Assembly (NCBI GenBank): GCA_020073495.1
Contig: JAIQFD010000001.1
Span: 744,001 to 808,000, forward strand
From: Terriglobia bacterium
GTDB lineage: Bacteria > Acidobacteriota > Terriglobia > Terriglobales > Acidobacteriaceae
Length of the DNA: 64,000 nucleotides
Reading direction: 5' to 3'
Made by a program: the position numbers and the translations under genes. Position 1 is the stretch's first letter. Each line of letters starts with the position of its first letter. The notes beneath the pieces are model-generated. The model made no database searches and was not told where the DNA came from. It saw nothing but the letters and a program-made list of their open reading frames with translations. Of this stretch, positions 1 through 8,916 are shown one piece after another.

Positions 1-776
1 CCATCGGGCGTACGCCGCGCTCCAACCCCGCCACCTACACCGGCGTCTTCACCCAGATCCGCGACCTCTACGCCATGCTTCCGGAATCCCGCGAGCGCGG
101 ATACAAGGCGGGGCGATTCTCCTTCAACGTTCCCGGCGGACGCTGCGAGGCCTGCCAGGGCGAGGGCCAGAAGCGGATCGAGATGAATTTCTTGCCCGAC
201 GTCTACGTGCAGTGCGACATCTGTGGCGGCAAGCGCTACAACCACGAGACCCTGGCGGTGAGGTTCAAGGGCTTCTCCATCGCCGACCTGCTCGAGACCT
301 CGGCCGCCGACGCCCTGCCCGCTCTGGAGAACATCCCCCAGGTCCGCCAGAAGTTGCAGACGCTGGTGGACGTCGGCCTTGGCTACATCCATCTGGGCCA
401 GTCGGCGGTCACGCTCTCCGGCGGCGAGGCGCAGCGCATCAAGCTGGCCCGCGAGCTCTCCAAGCGCCAGACCGGGCGCACCCTCTACCTGCTCGATGAG
501 CCTACCACCGGCCTGCATTTCGACGACGTCAAGAAGCTGCTCGACGTGCTGCACCGCCTGACCGATCTGGGCAACACTATCGTCATCATCGAACACAACA
601 TGGACGTCATCCGCTCCGCTGACTGGATCATCGACCTCGGCCCCGAGGGCGGAGACGGCGGCGGGCGTGTCGTCGTCCAGGGCACCCCCGAGCAGGTCGG
701 CCGCACCCGCAAGTCCTACACTGGCCAGGCGCTCGCCGCAGTCCTCGCCCACACCCGGCCCGGCGCGCGCCAGTGA
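1..776 (+). CDS. uvrA: UvrABC excinuclease subunit A, C-terminal part (5' end outside window)
   Basis: The window opens inside this gene, so only about the last 258 codons are seen; the family is usually about 940 residues. UvrA is the ATP-driven DNA damage sensor of nucleotide excision repair in the cytoplasm and hands lesions to UvrB. Visible in frame: the CEAC and CDIC knuckles of a zinc finger module, the ABC signature [12 protein letters not shown], a Walker B region [12 protein letters not shown] and the H-loop IIEHN. The gene ends with TGA at 774-776, in a normal C-terminal tail. It is followed by an inverted-repeat-bounded unit that looks inserted rather than being part of a uvrA operon. 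Confidence 0.97.
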   Translation, partial: IGRTPRSNPATYTGVFTQIRDLYAMLPESRERGYKAGRFSFNVPGGRCEACQGEGQKRIEMNFLPDVYVQCDICGGKRYNHETLAVRFKGFSIADLLETSAADALPALENIPQVRQKLQTLVDVGLGYIHLGQSAVTLSGGEAQRIKLARELSKRQTGRTLYLLDEPTTGLHFDDVKKLLDVLHRLTDLGNTIVIIEHNMDVIRSADWIIDLGPEGGDGGGRVVVQGTPEQVGRTRKSYTGQALAAVLAHTRPGARQ

Positions 777-825
777 CTGCGCGTCTGCGAACAAGAAGCG
801 CCGTTGACGTGGAGAGGGCAACGGT

Positions 826-1512
826 CACTAGTGAGAAGGTCTGTTATCAACAGCTATGCCCGGGCGAGCCCTTGCTGGTGTCTAACACCGTAGAGAAACA
901 AATAGCCGCCCTTATGACACGAGCGTTCGTCACTCTCATTGCCATGTGCCTCGCTGCTCAGGGTGGTGCGCAAGAAAGCAGTCAGGCCGGGAGTAACAAG
1001 GCTGGCGGTGCACCTGCGGCTTCGTATGAAGTGTACTCAGCCGTGCTTAGCCAGCGGTACTCATCGTGGTTCAAGGCCCACCGGCCGCTTAGGATTGCCG
1101 CGCTGACGAAGGCGATTCCAGCCGGAGCTATCACGAACGATTGTCGTGCTCAGGTTCAACAAGATCAGCAAGAGGTTCAAGTCCTAAGTAGTCTGCTTGC
1201 AGCGAACAGACAAAGGCAGCGCCTCCAGAAGAAGCTTACTGTTCCGGGTGCGTATTCTCTTATTCGGGACAAAACGCAAATCAAGAATGGCGATTTCCCT
1301 GGCATTGTGTGGCTGTCCGCGATTGGTTTCTCGACGGACCAGCGGCATGCGATGGTGTACGTGCAGAGCTACTGTGGCCCACGTTGCGCTAGCGGGTATT
1401 TGTGGAAGCTCGATAAGAAAGATAATACTTGGCGCGTTGTTGGCGGAGGAATTTGCGGTTTCGTCTCGTAGCCGCTGCGTAACTGTTGTGAAATCCCCTT
1501 CTCACCAGTTAC
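826..1512. mobile_element. Inverted-repeat-bounded cargo unit 1
   Basis: A palindromic repeat at 826-856 and a related one in opposite orientation at 1479-1512 flank a single gene. Reverse-complementing the right copy and aligning it with the left gives 28 of 40 matching positions, including GTGAGAAGG and CAACAG. Each copy is itself an imperfect palindrome around a 6-nt loop: GGTCTG on the left, GGGGAT (reverse-complemented) on the right. The same left loop recurs at 19565-19596 and in the unit at 20619-21883. No transposase gene is inside. Mobility is inferred only from the repeated architecture. Confidence 0.5.
914..1471 (+). CDS. Secreted protein of unknown function (cargo of inverted-repeat unit 1)
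   Basis: I do not recognise this 185-residue protein. The frame is open from 773, but ATG 914 starts a convincing signal peptide (MTRAFVTLIAMCLAAQGGAQ), and the upstream extension would cross the palindromic repeat, so 914 is preferred. The mature part is polar, with an HRPLRIAALTKAI segment and a C-terminal region rich in Gly, Trp and Cys (YCGPRCASGYLWKLDKK, VVGGGICGFVS) that could form a small disulphide-stabilised beta domain in the periplasm. Its codon use is less GC-biased than uvrA or the kinase gene that follows, and it is the only gene between the two inverted repeats, which suggests transferred cargo. Confidence 0.6.
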   Translation: MTRAFVTLIAMCLAAQGGAQESSQAGSNKAGGAPAASYEVYSAVLSQRYSSWFKAHRPLRIAALTKAIPAGAITNDCRAQVQQDQQEVQVLSSLLAANRQRQRLQKKLTVPGAYSLIRDKTQIKNGDFPGIVWLSAIGFSTDQRHAMVYVQSYCGPRCASGYLWKLDKKDNTWRVVGGGICGFVS

Positions 1513-1674
1513 GTTTCCGACCCCGCGCCCGCCCGCACCCCTCTTGTGGTCGTTGCTCCGCACGCGCGCGCCCGCCCCCGAGCCATGGGGGTGTAGGAAT
1601 TTTCCCGCGCCAATAGCTATCCCCCAAGGCAGCGTTGACTTGGCGTAGCGGGCCACCTAACATGGCCGCCTATC

Positions 1675-4071
1675 ATGGCGTCGCCCGCTTCCATGGTTGG
1701 GAAGACGCTGGGTCATTACCGGATCCTGGATCAGGTCGGTGCGGGTGGCATGGGCGTGGTGTACCGGGCGCGCGACGAGCGTCTGGAACGCGATGTCGCT
1801 CTGAAGGTTTTGCCGCCCGGCTCCCTGGCCGATGACTCCGCCCGCAAGCGTTTCCGCAAGGAAGCCTTGGCCCTCTCCCGCCTCAACCACCCCAACATCG
1901 CCACCGTATTCGACTTCGACTGTCAGGAGGGGATCGACTTCCTGGTCACGGAGCTGATTCCGGGCATAACGTTGGACGAAAAGCTTGCGGCCGGTCCGCT
2001 GCCGGAAAAGGAGACCCTCCAGATCGGCGTCCAACTTGCCGACGGGTTGGAAGCCGCGCACCGTGAAGGGGTCGTCCACCGCGACCTGAAGCCGGGCAAC
2101 CTGCGGCTCACGCCGGAGGGACGCCTCAAGATCCTGGACTTCGGGCTGGCCACGCGGGTCGGACTCGTCGGCCAGGCGTCGGTGACCCAGAGCGTCCTGG
2201 ACGCTGGCCCGGTGGGCACGCTGGCCTACATGGCCCCGGAACAACTGCGCAACGAAAACGTGGACGCGCGCGCCGACATCTGGGCGGCGGGCGTCGTGCT
2301 CTACGAGCTGGCGACGGGGCGGCGTCCCTTCGACAGCAAGACGGCAACGGCGCTTGCGGACGACATCCTGCATCAACTGCCTCCGGCGCCCCAGCTCCTC
2401 CAACCCAGGCTGTCCCCGCGTCTGGCGGACATCATCGCCAAATGCCTGGAGAAAGACCCGGAGAACCGCTACCAGTCTGCCAAGGAGCTGTTGGTGGACC
2501 TGAGGCGCCTGAGCGGGAGCAGCTCCTCACCGAGCGTGGCCATTGCACCTTCTTCTCCCCCTGCTGTGAGGGGAGTATCGCTACGAGCCGTGTCCGTGGC
2601 GGCCGCTGGGTTAGTCTTGCTGGTCATTATCGGGATGATGGCCAACCTCGGAGGCCTCCGTGATCGGCTCTTCCCAGGGGCAAAGGCCTCGCACATCCGC
2701 TCCATCGCCGTCTTGCCTCTGGAAAACCTCTCCCGTGATCCCGAGCAGGAATACTTCGCCGACGGCATGACCGAAGCGCTCATCGCCGAACTCTCCCGCA
2801 TCAAGGCCCTGAAGGTGATCTCGCGGACCTCGGTGATGCAGTACAAGGGGACGCGCAAGCCGCTCCCCCAGATCGCGCGCGAACTTGGTGTGGACGCCGT
2901 GGTCGAAGGCTCTGTCCTGCGCGAAGGCAATCAGGCCAGGATCACCGTCCAGTTGATCGAGGGCGCCACCGACCAGCACATCTGGGCGGACAGCTTCCAG
3001 AGAGAGCTGCGCAACATTCTCTCCCTTCAGGGAGAGGTCGCCGCCTCCATCGCGCGCGAGATCCGCATCGCGGTCACCCCGGAAGAACAAACCCGCCTGA
3101 CTCACGTCGCGGCCGTCGATCCTGAAGCCCACGAGCTCACTCTCAAGGCCAGATTCCTCATGCAGCAAGAGAGCACCAATCGCGAGTCCCTGGAGAGGGG
3201 ACTGGCCATGCTGCGGCAAGCGCTTCAGCTCGATCCCACCTACGCACCGGCGTATGCTGCGCTCTCCCATGCCTACGAGGCGATCGCCGGGGTTGGGTAC
3301 AAGCCCATGCGGGAAGCCTGCCCCGAGTTCCGCGCCGCCGCCGACAAGGCCATCGAACTCGACCCGGCCCTCGGCGAAGCTTACGCCTCGCGCGCCATGG
3401 CTCACCTCGAGTGTGACTGGGATTGGGCCGGGGCCTTGGCCGACGCGCAACAGGCTGTACAACTCTCCCCTGGGTCTTCCGTCGTCCACAACACGTATGC
3501 CTGGATCCTGAGCCCGCTCGGGCGCCACCAGGAGGCACTCGAGCAGAGCCGCATCGCCGCGCAACTGGATCCCCTGTCCATTTCGTTCGCAGTGGACCGT
3601 GCCTGGTTTCTTTACTACGCCCGCCGCTACGACGAATCGGCCGAAGAATGCCGCCGCGTGCTCGCCTTCGCTCCCGAGAACATCTTTGCCAAGTGGCAGT
3701 TGGGTGTGACATTGACGGCGATGGGTAAGTACGACGAAGCCATCGCCACCTTCCTCAGCCGCAAGGTTCCCACCGCTGGGACGAACTGGGCCCTCGGGTA
3801 TGCCTATGGCCGCGCCGGCAAGCGCGACGAGGCTCGTCGCGTGCTCGACTTCCTGCTCGAGAAGCGCAAGCACCAGTTCATCTGGCCCGGCATCATCGCT
3901 GTCGTCTACATCGGGATGGACGACAAAGACAAGGCTTTCGAGTGGCTGGAGACCACCTACAAGGAGCGGGAGGTCTGGCTCAGCTGGATGAAAGTCAGCC
4001 CCATGTACGACCCCATCCGCTCTGACCCGCGCTTCCAGGATCTGCAGCGCCGCATGAACTTCCCGCCGTAA
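1675..4071 (+). CDS. Membrane-bound serine/threonine protein kinase with TPR sensor half
   Basis: A 798-residue PknB-type kinase. The kinase domain spans about residues 14-278: glycine loop GAGGMGVVY, Lys44 in VALKVL, catalytic loop HRDLKPGN, DFG, and MAPEQ before the P+1 region. A Ser/Pro-rich juxtamembrane stretch is followed by one membrane helix near residues 300-325. Next comes a FlgO/TolB-like N-terminal module (SIAVLPLENLSRDPEQEYF) that often precedes TPRs in such kinases, then several TPR units to the C-terminus, probably periplasmic. ATG 1693 (MVGKTLGHYR) is an alternative start; neither has a clear ribosome binding site. This architecture is common in Acidobacteria and the substrate cannot be read from sequence. 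Confidence 0.93.
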   Translation: MASPASMVGKTLGHYRILDQVGAGGMGVVYRARDERLERDVALKVLPPGSLADDSARKRFRKEALALSRLNHPNIATVFDFDCQEGIDFLVTELIPGITLDEKLAAGPLPEKETLQIGVQLADGLEAAHREGVVHRDLKPGNLRLTPEGRLKILDFGLATRVGLVGQASVTQSVLDAGPVGTLAYMAPEQLRNENVDARADIWAAGVVLYELATGRRPFDSKTATALADDILHQLPPAPQLLQPRLSPRLADIIAKCLEKDPENRYQSAKELLVDLRRLSGSSSSPSVAIAPSSPPAVRGVSLRAVSVAAAGLVLLVIIGMMANLGGLRDRLFPGAKASHIRSIAVLPLENLSRDPEQEYFADGMTEALIAELSRIKALKVISRTSVMQYKGTRKPLPQIARELGVDAVVEGSVLREGNQARITVQLIEGATDQHIWADSFQRELRNILSLQGEVAASIAREIRIAVTPEEQTRLTHVAAVDPEAHELTLKARFLMQQESTNRESLERGLAMLRQALQLDPTYAPAYAALSHAYEAIAGVGYKPMREACPEFRAAADKAIELDPALGEAYASRAMAHLECDWDWAGALADAQQAVQLSPGSSVVHNTYAWILSPLGRHQEALEQSRIAAQLDPLSISFAVDRAWFLYYARRYDESAEECRRVLAFAPENIFAKWQLGVTLTAMGKYDEAIATFLSRKVPTAGTNWALGYAYGRAGKRDEARRVLDFLLEKRKHQFIWPGIIAVVYIGMDDKDKAFEWLETTYKEREVWLSWMKVSPMYDPIRSDPRFQDLQRRMNFPP

Positions 4072-4173
4072 CTCAGGCCGGATCTCTGGGTTCTTCTGAC
4101 CGCCCTGTGCACCCGGGTCATTCTTCCCTCTGCCTTCTCCGCGTCCTCTCCGGGTAGAATCGCTTCCAGTCCC

Positions 4174-4782
4174 ATGAAGGTTCTCACCAGGTTTCTCTTG
4201 TCCGCCACCTCCCCGGCGCAATTCCCCGCTGCCGGGCCGCCGGAGATTGCCTTCCTCGGCCGCTCCAACGTGGGCAAGTCCAGCCTCATCAATTCCCTGC
4301 TCGGCCACAAGGTCGCCCGCACCAGCTCTACCCCGGGGCGCACCCGTGCCATCAATTTTTTCGAGATCCGCTTCCCCGGAAGGCCCCGTCCAGACTTCGT
4401 CTTCGCCGATCTTCCTGGATATGGGTACGCCAAATTGTCGCGCGAAGTATCCGCCGAATGGCCCAAGTTCATCGACCCGTATTTGCGTGACCGTCCCCCG
4501 CTTATCCTCTGCGTTGCGCTTGTGGACATCAACGTTCCTCCGCAGCCCAGCGACCAGCACCTCGTCGAATGGCTCCGGGCGAACCAGCGCCCTTTCGTGG
4601 TCGTCGCCACTAAAGCCGATAAGCTCTCCGGCAACCAGCGGACAAACTCTCTCCGCGCCCTCACCGAGACGCTCGCTACCGATGCGATCCTGGCCTACTC
4701 CGCCCGGACTAGTGATGGCCGCCAGGAGCTCTGGCGCCGCATCCGCGAGTCTGCCCACCCCTCTTCACTCGCGCAGCCCTGA
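4174..4782 (+). CDS. engB: Ribosome biogenesis GTPase EngB/YsxC
   Basis: A 202-residue TrmE-Era-EngA-EngB family GTPase that acts in assembly of the large ribosomal subunit. The G1 loop GRSNVGKSSL, G2 Thr in the STPGRTRA region, G3 DLPGYGYAK, G4 TKADK and G5 YSAR are all present in order. The length fits the family (about 195-210). The start MKVLTRFLLSATSPAQFP matches the usual N-terminal strand that leads to EIAFLGRSNVGK. It stands alone between the kinase gene and a convergent aminopeptidase gene. Confidence 0.96.
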   Translation: MKVLTRFLLSATSPAQFPAAGPPEIAFLGRSNVGKSSLINSLLGHKVARTSSTPGRTRAINFFEIRFPGRPRPDFVFADLPGYGYAKLSREVSAEWPKFIDPYLRDRPPLILCVALVDINVPPQPSDQHLVEWLRANQRPFVVVATKADKLSGNQRTNSLRALTETLATDAILAYSARTSDGRQELWRRIRESAHPSSLAQP

Positions 4783-4789
4783 TTTCCTT

Positions 4790-4920
4790 CGTGCGCCTTC
4801 GTGTCCCTTCGTGACCTTTGTGTTGAGTCTTCCTCTTTTGTCCAAAGACACGTCGGCGGCCGCCAGCTCCTGCTGACGACCGCCGACTGTTCTTAGCCTG
4901 CCCTGAGCGCAGCGAAGGGA
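4790..4920. repeat. Intergenic repeats between convergent engB and pepN
   Basis: The gap holds a CTTCGTG-type simple repeat (4794-4820, three near-copies of CCTTCGTG) and the tail of a CCTGAGCGCAGCGAAGG element (about 4899-4919) that belongs to the hairpin element family found throughout the window. No gene is seen here. Confidence 0.6.
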
Positions 4921-7542
4921 CTACTCTACTGCGTACTGCTGCCCCGACGCCCCGCCCTTCTGCTTCAGCCACGCCGCCAGCCGTTGCTCCTGCTGCTGCT
5001 TCAGGCGCACGCAGTTGTCGATGCTCTCCAGTGTGCGGTTCAGGATGCGAGTCGCATCGGGTGCTTTCTGCGAGAAGAACGACTTCACGTCGTTGCGCAT
5101 CCCCACATCGCAGAAAGTGCGCGCACTTCCGGCGATCTCGCCGGTGGTGTATGTGGCGAATTTCGCTTTGAGCTGTGGCCAGTTCGCCTTCAGGAACTCC
5201 CATCCCGGCTGCATGCCCGCTGGGTTCTGCCACACCGCGCCCACCATCAGGCTGGCATCCTGGTTGCGCACGTTCGGCCCGGCGATGTACCGCAGCGTCC
5301 GCTCCAGCAGCTTGGGATCGCGGAACTCGGTCAGTGCGTACACCCAGGTGTAGTACTCGTTGGGCGGGATCTTGGTGTCGCTCAGCTTGGCCGCGATCTT
5401 GTCGTACAGCGCCGCGTCTCCGTACATGGCGGCGACCTCGACCATGTTCCCGAACAGCGACGGATCCACTTCGTTCGAGCTCTCCAGCGCCTGCTCCGTC
5501 ATCTCGCGCGCTACTTTGAGCACCTTCGGGTCGCGCCCGGCATGGCCCAGCGTCAGCAGTACCGAGGCCCGCAATTGTTTGGTGTCGTCGCTGTCGTTCG
5601 GGGCCGTGTGATATCCGAGGTCCTCCGCCAGCGGGTGCAGCAGGTTGCGCACCCAGCCCTCATACTGCGCCCGGTCGGCATCCGTCACCAGGTAGTCCGA
5701 GACATAGCGCAGGTACGCTCCCTCCAGCGACATCACGCCGTACTCGCGCTCGCCTTCGAGGCCCTGGACCACGGCCAGAAAGTCCTCCGCGTTGTTGCGC
5801 CCGGCACGCACCATCGCCCAGGCGTCGTTCAGCAGTTGCGCCCGCTCCGGCCCGTTCAGGTCCTTCTCAGACGTCGCCGCGACCTTGCGCAGGGTCGCGC
5901 TGTCATAGCCGGTGCGGTAGTAGCCGCGCGCGTCGGCGTTGCCGAACACGTACGATGCGCAGCCCTTCAGCGTCAACGATTGCTTTTTCTCCGTCATCAG
6001 CTCGCAGCGCGCCGCGCTCCCCGGGACCTTCAAACACACCGGGATCTGCCACACCGCATTGGAACTCTCTGTGACCGCGGGGTTGTACGCGAAACGCTCC
6101 TGGGTGAGCGTGACCACCGTGTTCCCGCTCTCGCACTTCGAGGCCACGTTCACCACCGGCACTCCCGGCTGGATCACGAAGCTCGAAATCACCTTGTCCG
6201 CCGGTTTCTTCGACACCCGCGTCAGCGTGTTCCAGAAGTCCTCCGAGGTGGCGTTGCCGTACGCGTGCTCCTTCAGGTACGCGTTCACGCCGTCGCGGAA
6301 TGTTTCCTCGCCTAGGTACGACTCGACCATCCGCAGCACCGCCGCCGACTTCTCATACGCGATGGCGTCGAACTGCTGGCTGATCTCCGCCGTGTTGCTG
6401 GCTGGATTGCGGATGGCTCGGGTGGTTTGCAGCGAGTCCAGATTCATGGCCCGGGCGTTGTTCTTCACCGCGTCCATCTCGACGTGCCACTCGGGCTTCC
6501 ACGCCGCCAGTGGCTTCGGGCTCATCCAGGTCGCGAAGCCTTCGTTCAGCCAGATGTCGTCCCACCACTTCATCGTCACCAGGTCTCCGAACCACTGGTG
6601 CGCCATCTCGTGCGACAGGACATCGGTCACCTCCTTATGCAGGCCGACCGACGAGCGCTGGTCGTCGATGGCCAGCAGCGTCTCGCGGTAGGTGATCGCC
6701 GCGGTGTTCTCCATCGCGCCCGCCGAGAAGTCCGGGAACGCGATCACGTCCAGCTTCCCAAACGGGTACTTGATCGCGTAATACCGGTTGAAGTACTTCA
6801 GGTTCGCCTCCGCCGATTCCAGCGCGAATGTCAGCAGGTGCTTCCGCCCCGGCACGTCGCAGATTCGCACCGGGATGTTGTCCGCGCTTCCCTCGATGCA
6901 CTCGAAGTCCCCCACCGCCATCGCCACCAGGTAGGTGGACATCTTCGGCGTGGTCGAGAATGTCAGCGTGTGCTTGTCCTCCCCCGGCCCCGGCTCGTCC
7001 TGGATGATCTTTCCATTCGAGATCGCCGTATCGCCTTTGTCGATCATCAGACGGATGTCGAACGTCGCCTTCATCGCCGGCTCGTCGAACGACGGGAACG
7101 CCCACCGCGCGTCGGTCGGCTCGAACTGTGTCACCGCATAGTTCCGCTCCTTCGTCTTGCTCAGGTAGAACCCGCGGAGCTGGTCGTTCAGCTTGCCGTG
7201 GAACTTGATGTCGATCTCCGCCGGGCCCGCCGCCAGCGCCTTCTCCACCGTGAGTGTCGCCATTTCTACTTTCGGATCCAGCGACACCTTCGCATCTTGG
7301 GTCATCCCGTTCTGCGTGATCGCCGCGATGTCGAACGCCAGGTCCACCGCGTTAAGCACGATCGTGTTGCCCGGCTTCTTCACTTGGACGTCGATCTTCT
7401 CCGCGCCCGCGAACGTCGCGTTCTTTAGGTCGGGTGCGAAAGTGATGCTGTAATGGCTGGGTATCGCGGTATCCGGCAGGCGCTGGGCCCATGCGCAGGT
7501 TGCGGACAGAATGACCAGGGCCCACATCGCGAGTTTCTTCAT
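4921..7542 (-). CDS. Secreted M1 family aminopeptidase (PepN/ERAP-like)
   Basis: An 873-residue gluzincin metallopeptidase that removes N-terminal residues from peptides. It begins with a Sec signal peptide (MKKLAMWALVILSATCAWA), so it is periplasmic or outer-surface. The exopeptidase motif GAMEN is at residues 275-279, the zinc site HEMAH at 311-315 and the third zinc ligand Glu at 334 (NEGFA), all intact. A long helical ERAP1-like C-terminal domain follows. It is convergent with engB, and 45 bp separate its start from the end of hutI. A second M1-like protein at 38076-39779 has lost the catalytic Glu, in contrast to this one. Confidence 0.95.
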   Translation of the reverse strand: MKKLAMWALVILSATCAWAQRLPDTAIPSHYSITFAPDLKNATFAGAEKIDVQVKKPGNTIVLNAVDLAFDIAAITQNGMTQDAKVSLDPKVEMATLTVEKALAAGPAEIDIKFHGKLNDQLRGFYLSKTKERNYAVTQFEPTDARWAFPSFDEPAMKATFDIRLMIDKGDTAISNGKIIQDEPGPGEDKHTLTFSTTPKMSTYLVAMAVGDFECIEGSADNIPVRICDVPGRKHLLTFALESAEANLKYFNRYYAIKYPFGKLDVIAFPDFSAGAMENTAAITYRETLLAIDDQRSSVGLHKEVTDVLSHEMAHQWFGDLVTMKWWDDIWLNEGFATWMSPKPLAAWKPEWHVEMDAVKNNARAMNLDSLQTTRAIRNPASNTAEISQQFDAIAYEKSAAVLRMVESYLGEETFRDGVNAYLKEHAYGNATSEDFWNTLTRVSKKPADKVISSFVIQPGVPVVNVASKCESGNTVVTLTQERFAYNPAVTESSNAVWQIPVCLKVPGSAARCELMTEKKQSLTLKGCASYVFGNADARGYYRTGYDSATLRKVAATSEKDLNGPERAQLLNDAWAMVRAGRNNAEDFLAVVQGLEGEREYGVMSLEGAYLRYVSDYLVTDADRAQYEGWVRNLLHPLAEDLGYHTAPNDSDDTKQLRASVLLTLGHAGRDPKVLKVAREMTEQALESSNEVDPSLFGNMVEVAAMYGDAALYDKIAAKLSDTKIPPNEYYTWVYALTEFRDPKLLERTLRYIAGPNVRNQDASLMVGAVWQNPAGMQPGWEFLKANWPQLKAKFATYTTGEIAGSARTFCDVGMRNDVKSFFSQKAPDATRILNRTLESIDNCVRLKQQQEQRLAAWLKQKGGASGQQYAVE

Positions 7543-7587
7543 GGAACAGTTTTCTCCCTCAAGAGTTTGATGACGTATCTACGGGAT

Positions 7588-8913
7588 TCAGAAGCGGAAA
7601 GTTCTCCCAGGGCGCACCAGCGCTCCAGCTTGTAGACGCCCCCCACTCGGAATCGTTAGCTGCCCATTGAGCACCGTGGCTTGGCAGCGGTTTCCCGCCA
7701 CCCAGTACGGGATCTCACGGTAATCCCCCACATCGAACACCGCCAGGTCGGCGTCCTTCCCCGTCTCGATCGACCCCTTGCGCTCCCCCAGTCGCAGTGC
7801 GTGCGCTCCATTGATTGTACCTGCCGCGATGGCCTCCGCCGGCGTCATCTTCATTTGCGTGCACGCCAGCGACATCACGAACGCCATGCTGGTGGTCGGC
7901 GACGTCCCCGGGTTGTAATCCGTCGCCAGCGCCACTGGCACGCCCGCCTCTATCATCCGCCGCGCGTCCGGATATTGCTTCAGCCCGAGAAAATAATTCG
8001 CCCCCGGCAGCAGCGTCACCACCGTGTCCCGTCTCGCCAACTGCGGGATGTCCTCATCCCCCACGCAGTCCATGTGATCCAGCGACGCCGGCTTGAACCT
8101 CAGCAGACGCCACACCTCCGACGCCGTGAGCTGGCACATGTGCGCCCGCACCTCCAGCCCATGTTTCTGCGCCGCCTCGAAAATACGCTCCGCATCCTCG
8201 ACCGTGAACGCTCCGCGATCGCAGAAGATGTCCACGAACGCCGCCAGCTTCTTTTTCGCCGCCTGCGGGATCATCTTCTCCGCCACTTCGCGGACATATT
8301 TTTCTGGCTTGCCCTTGAACTCCGGCGGGACGACGTGCGCGCCCAGCAGCGTCGGCACCACCGTCCCCGGCCATTGCGCCGCCGCCTCCCGGATCGCCTC
8401 CAAGGATTTGATCTCCGCCTCCGTACTCAACCCATACCCCGACTTGGCTTCGACCGTCGTCGTCCCCTGCGCTCCCATCTCTTCCAGCGCCGCCAGCGCC
8501 TTTGCCGCCAGCTCTTTCACCGGCGCTTTCCGAACGCCCGCAACACTCGACCGGATCCCCCCACCCGCCTCCGCGATCTCCTCATATGTCGCGCCTGCCA
8601 CCCGCTTCTCGAAATCCACTAGCCGAGGCCCGGCGAAGATCAGGTGCGTGTGCGAATCCACGAACCCGGGCACCACCACTTTCCCCGCGCAGTCGATCTC
8701 CTCGATCTTCTTCCTGTTCTTCTTGATCCACGGATCACGCAGCGCGTCCTTCGTCGTCCCCGCCGACACGATCTTCCCGCCCGCGCACAGCACCGCACCG
8801 TCCTCGACGATGCCGAGCTCACGCAGCTCCGCCCCGCGCCTCGGCCCTTTCGCGCCACGCAGCGTCAGCAACTGCCCGATATTGGTCAGGAGAAGCGTTT
8901 TTTCGGTAGGCAC
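7588..8913 (-). CDS. hutI: Imidazolonepropionase
   Basis: A 441-residue amidohydrolase of histidine degradation that hydrolyses 4-imidazolone-5-propionate to N-formimidoyl-glutamate. The metal-binding VDSHTHLIFAG motif lies in the N-terminal third, and further metal and substrate residues are seen in LGAHVVP, VRAHMCQ and ATDYNPGTSP. The length is slightly above the usual 400-420. Its start is 3 bp after the stop of hutU, so the two are surely co-transcribed. hutH and hutG are not in this window. Confidence 0.95.
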   Translation of the reverse strand: MPTEKTLLLTNIGQLLTLRGAKGPRRGAELRELGIVEDGAVLCAGGKIVSAGTTKDALRDPWIKKNRKKIEEIDCAGKVVVPGFVDSHTHLIFAGPRLVDFEKRVAGATYEEIAEAGGGIRSSVAGVRKAPVKELAAKALAALEEMGAQGTTTVEAKSGYGLSTEAEIKSLEAIREAAAQWPGTVVPTLLGAHVVPPEFKGKPEKYVREVAEKMIPQAAKKKLAAFVDIFCDRGAFTVEDAERIFEAAQKHGLEVRAHMCQLTASEVWRLLRFKPASLDHMDCVGDEDIPQLARRDTVVTLLPGANYFLGLKQYPDARRMIEAGVPVALATDYNPGTSPTTSMAFVMSLACTQMKMTPAEAIAAGTINGAHALRLGERKGSIETGKDADLAVFDVGDYREIPYWVAGNRCQATVLNGQLTIPSGGRLQAGALVRPGRTFRF

Positions 8914-8916
8914 TCG

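Noticed and set aside
2611-4758. A long open frame on the minus strand across the kinase gene (about 715 codons)
   Set aside because: It is antisense to a kinase and EngB with clear motifs. Such frames arise easily opposite GC-rich genes, and the translation shows no recognisable domain.
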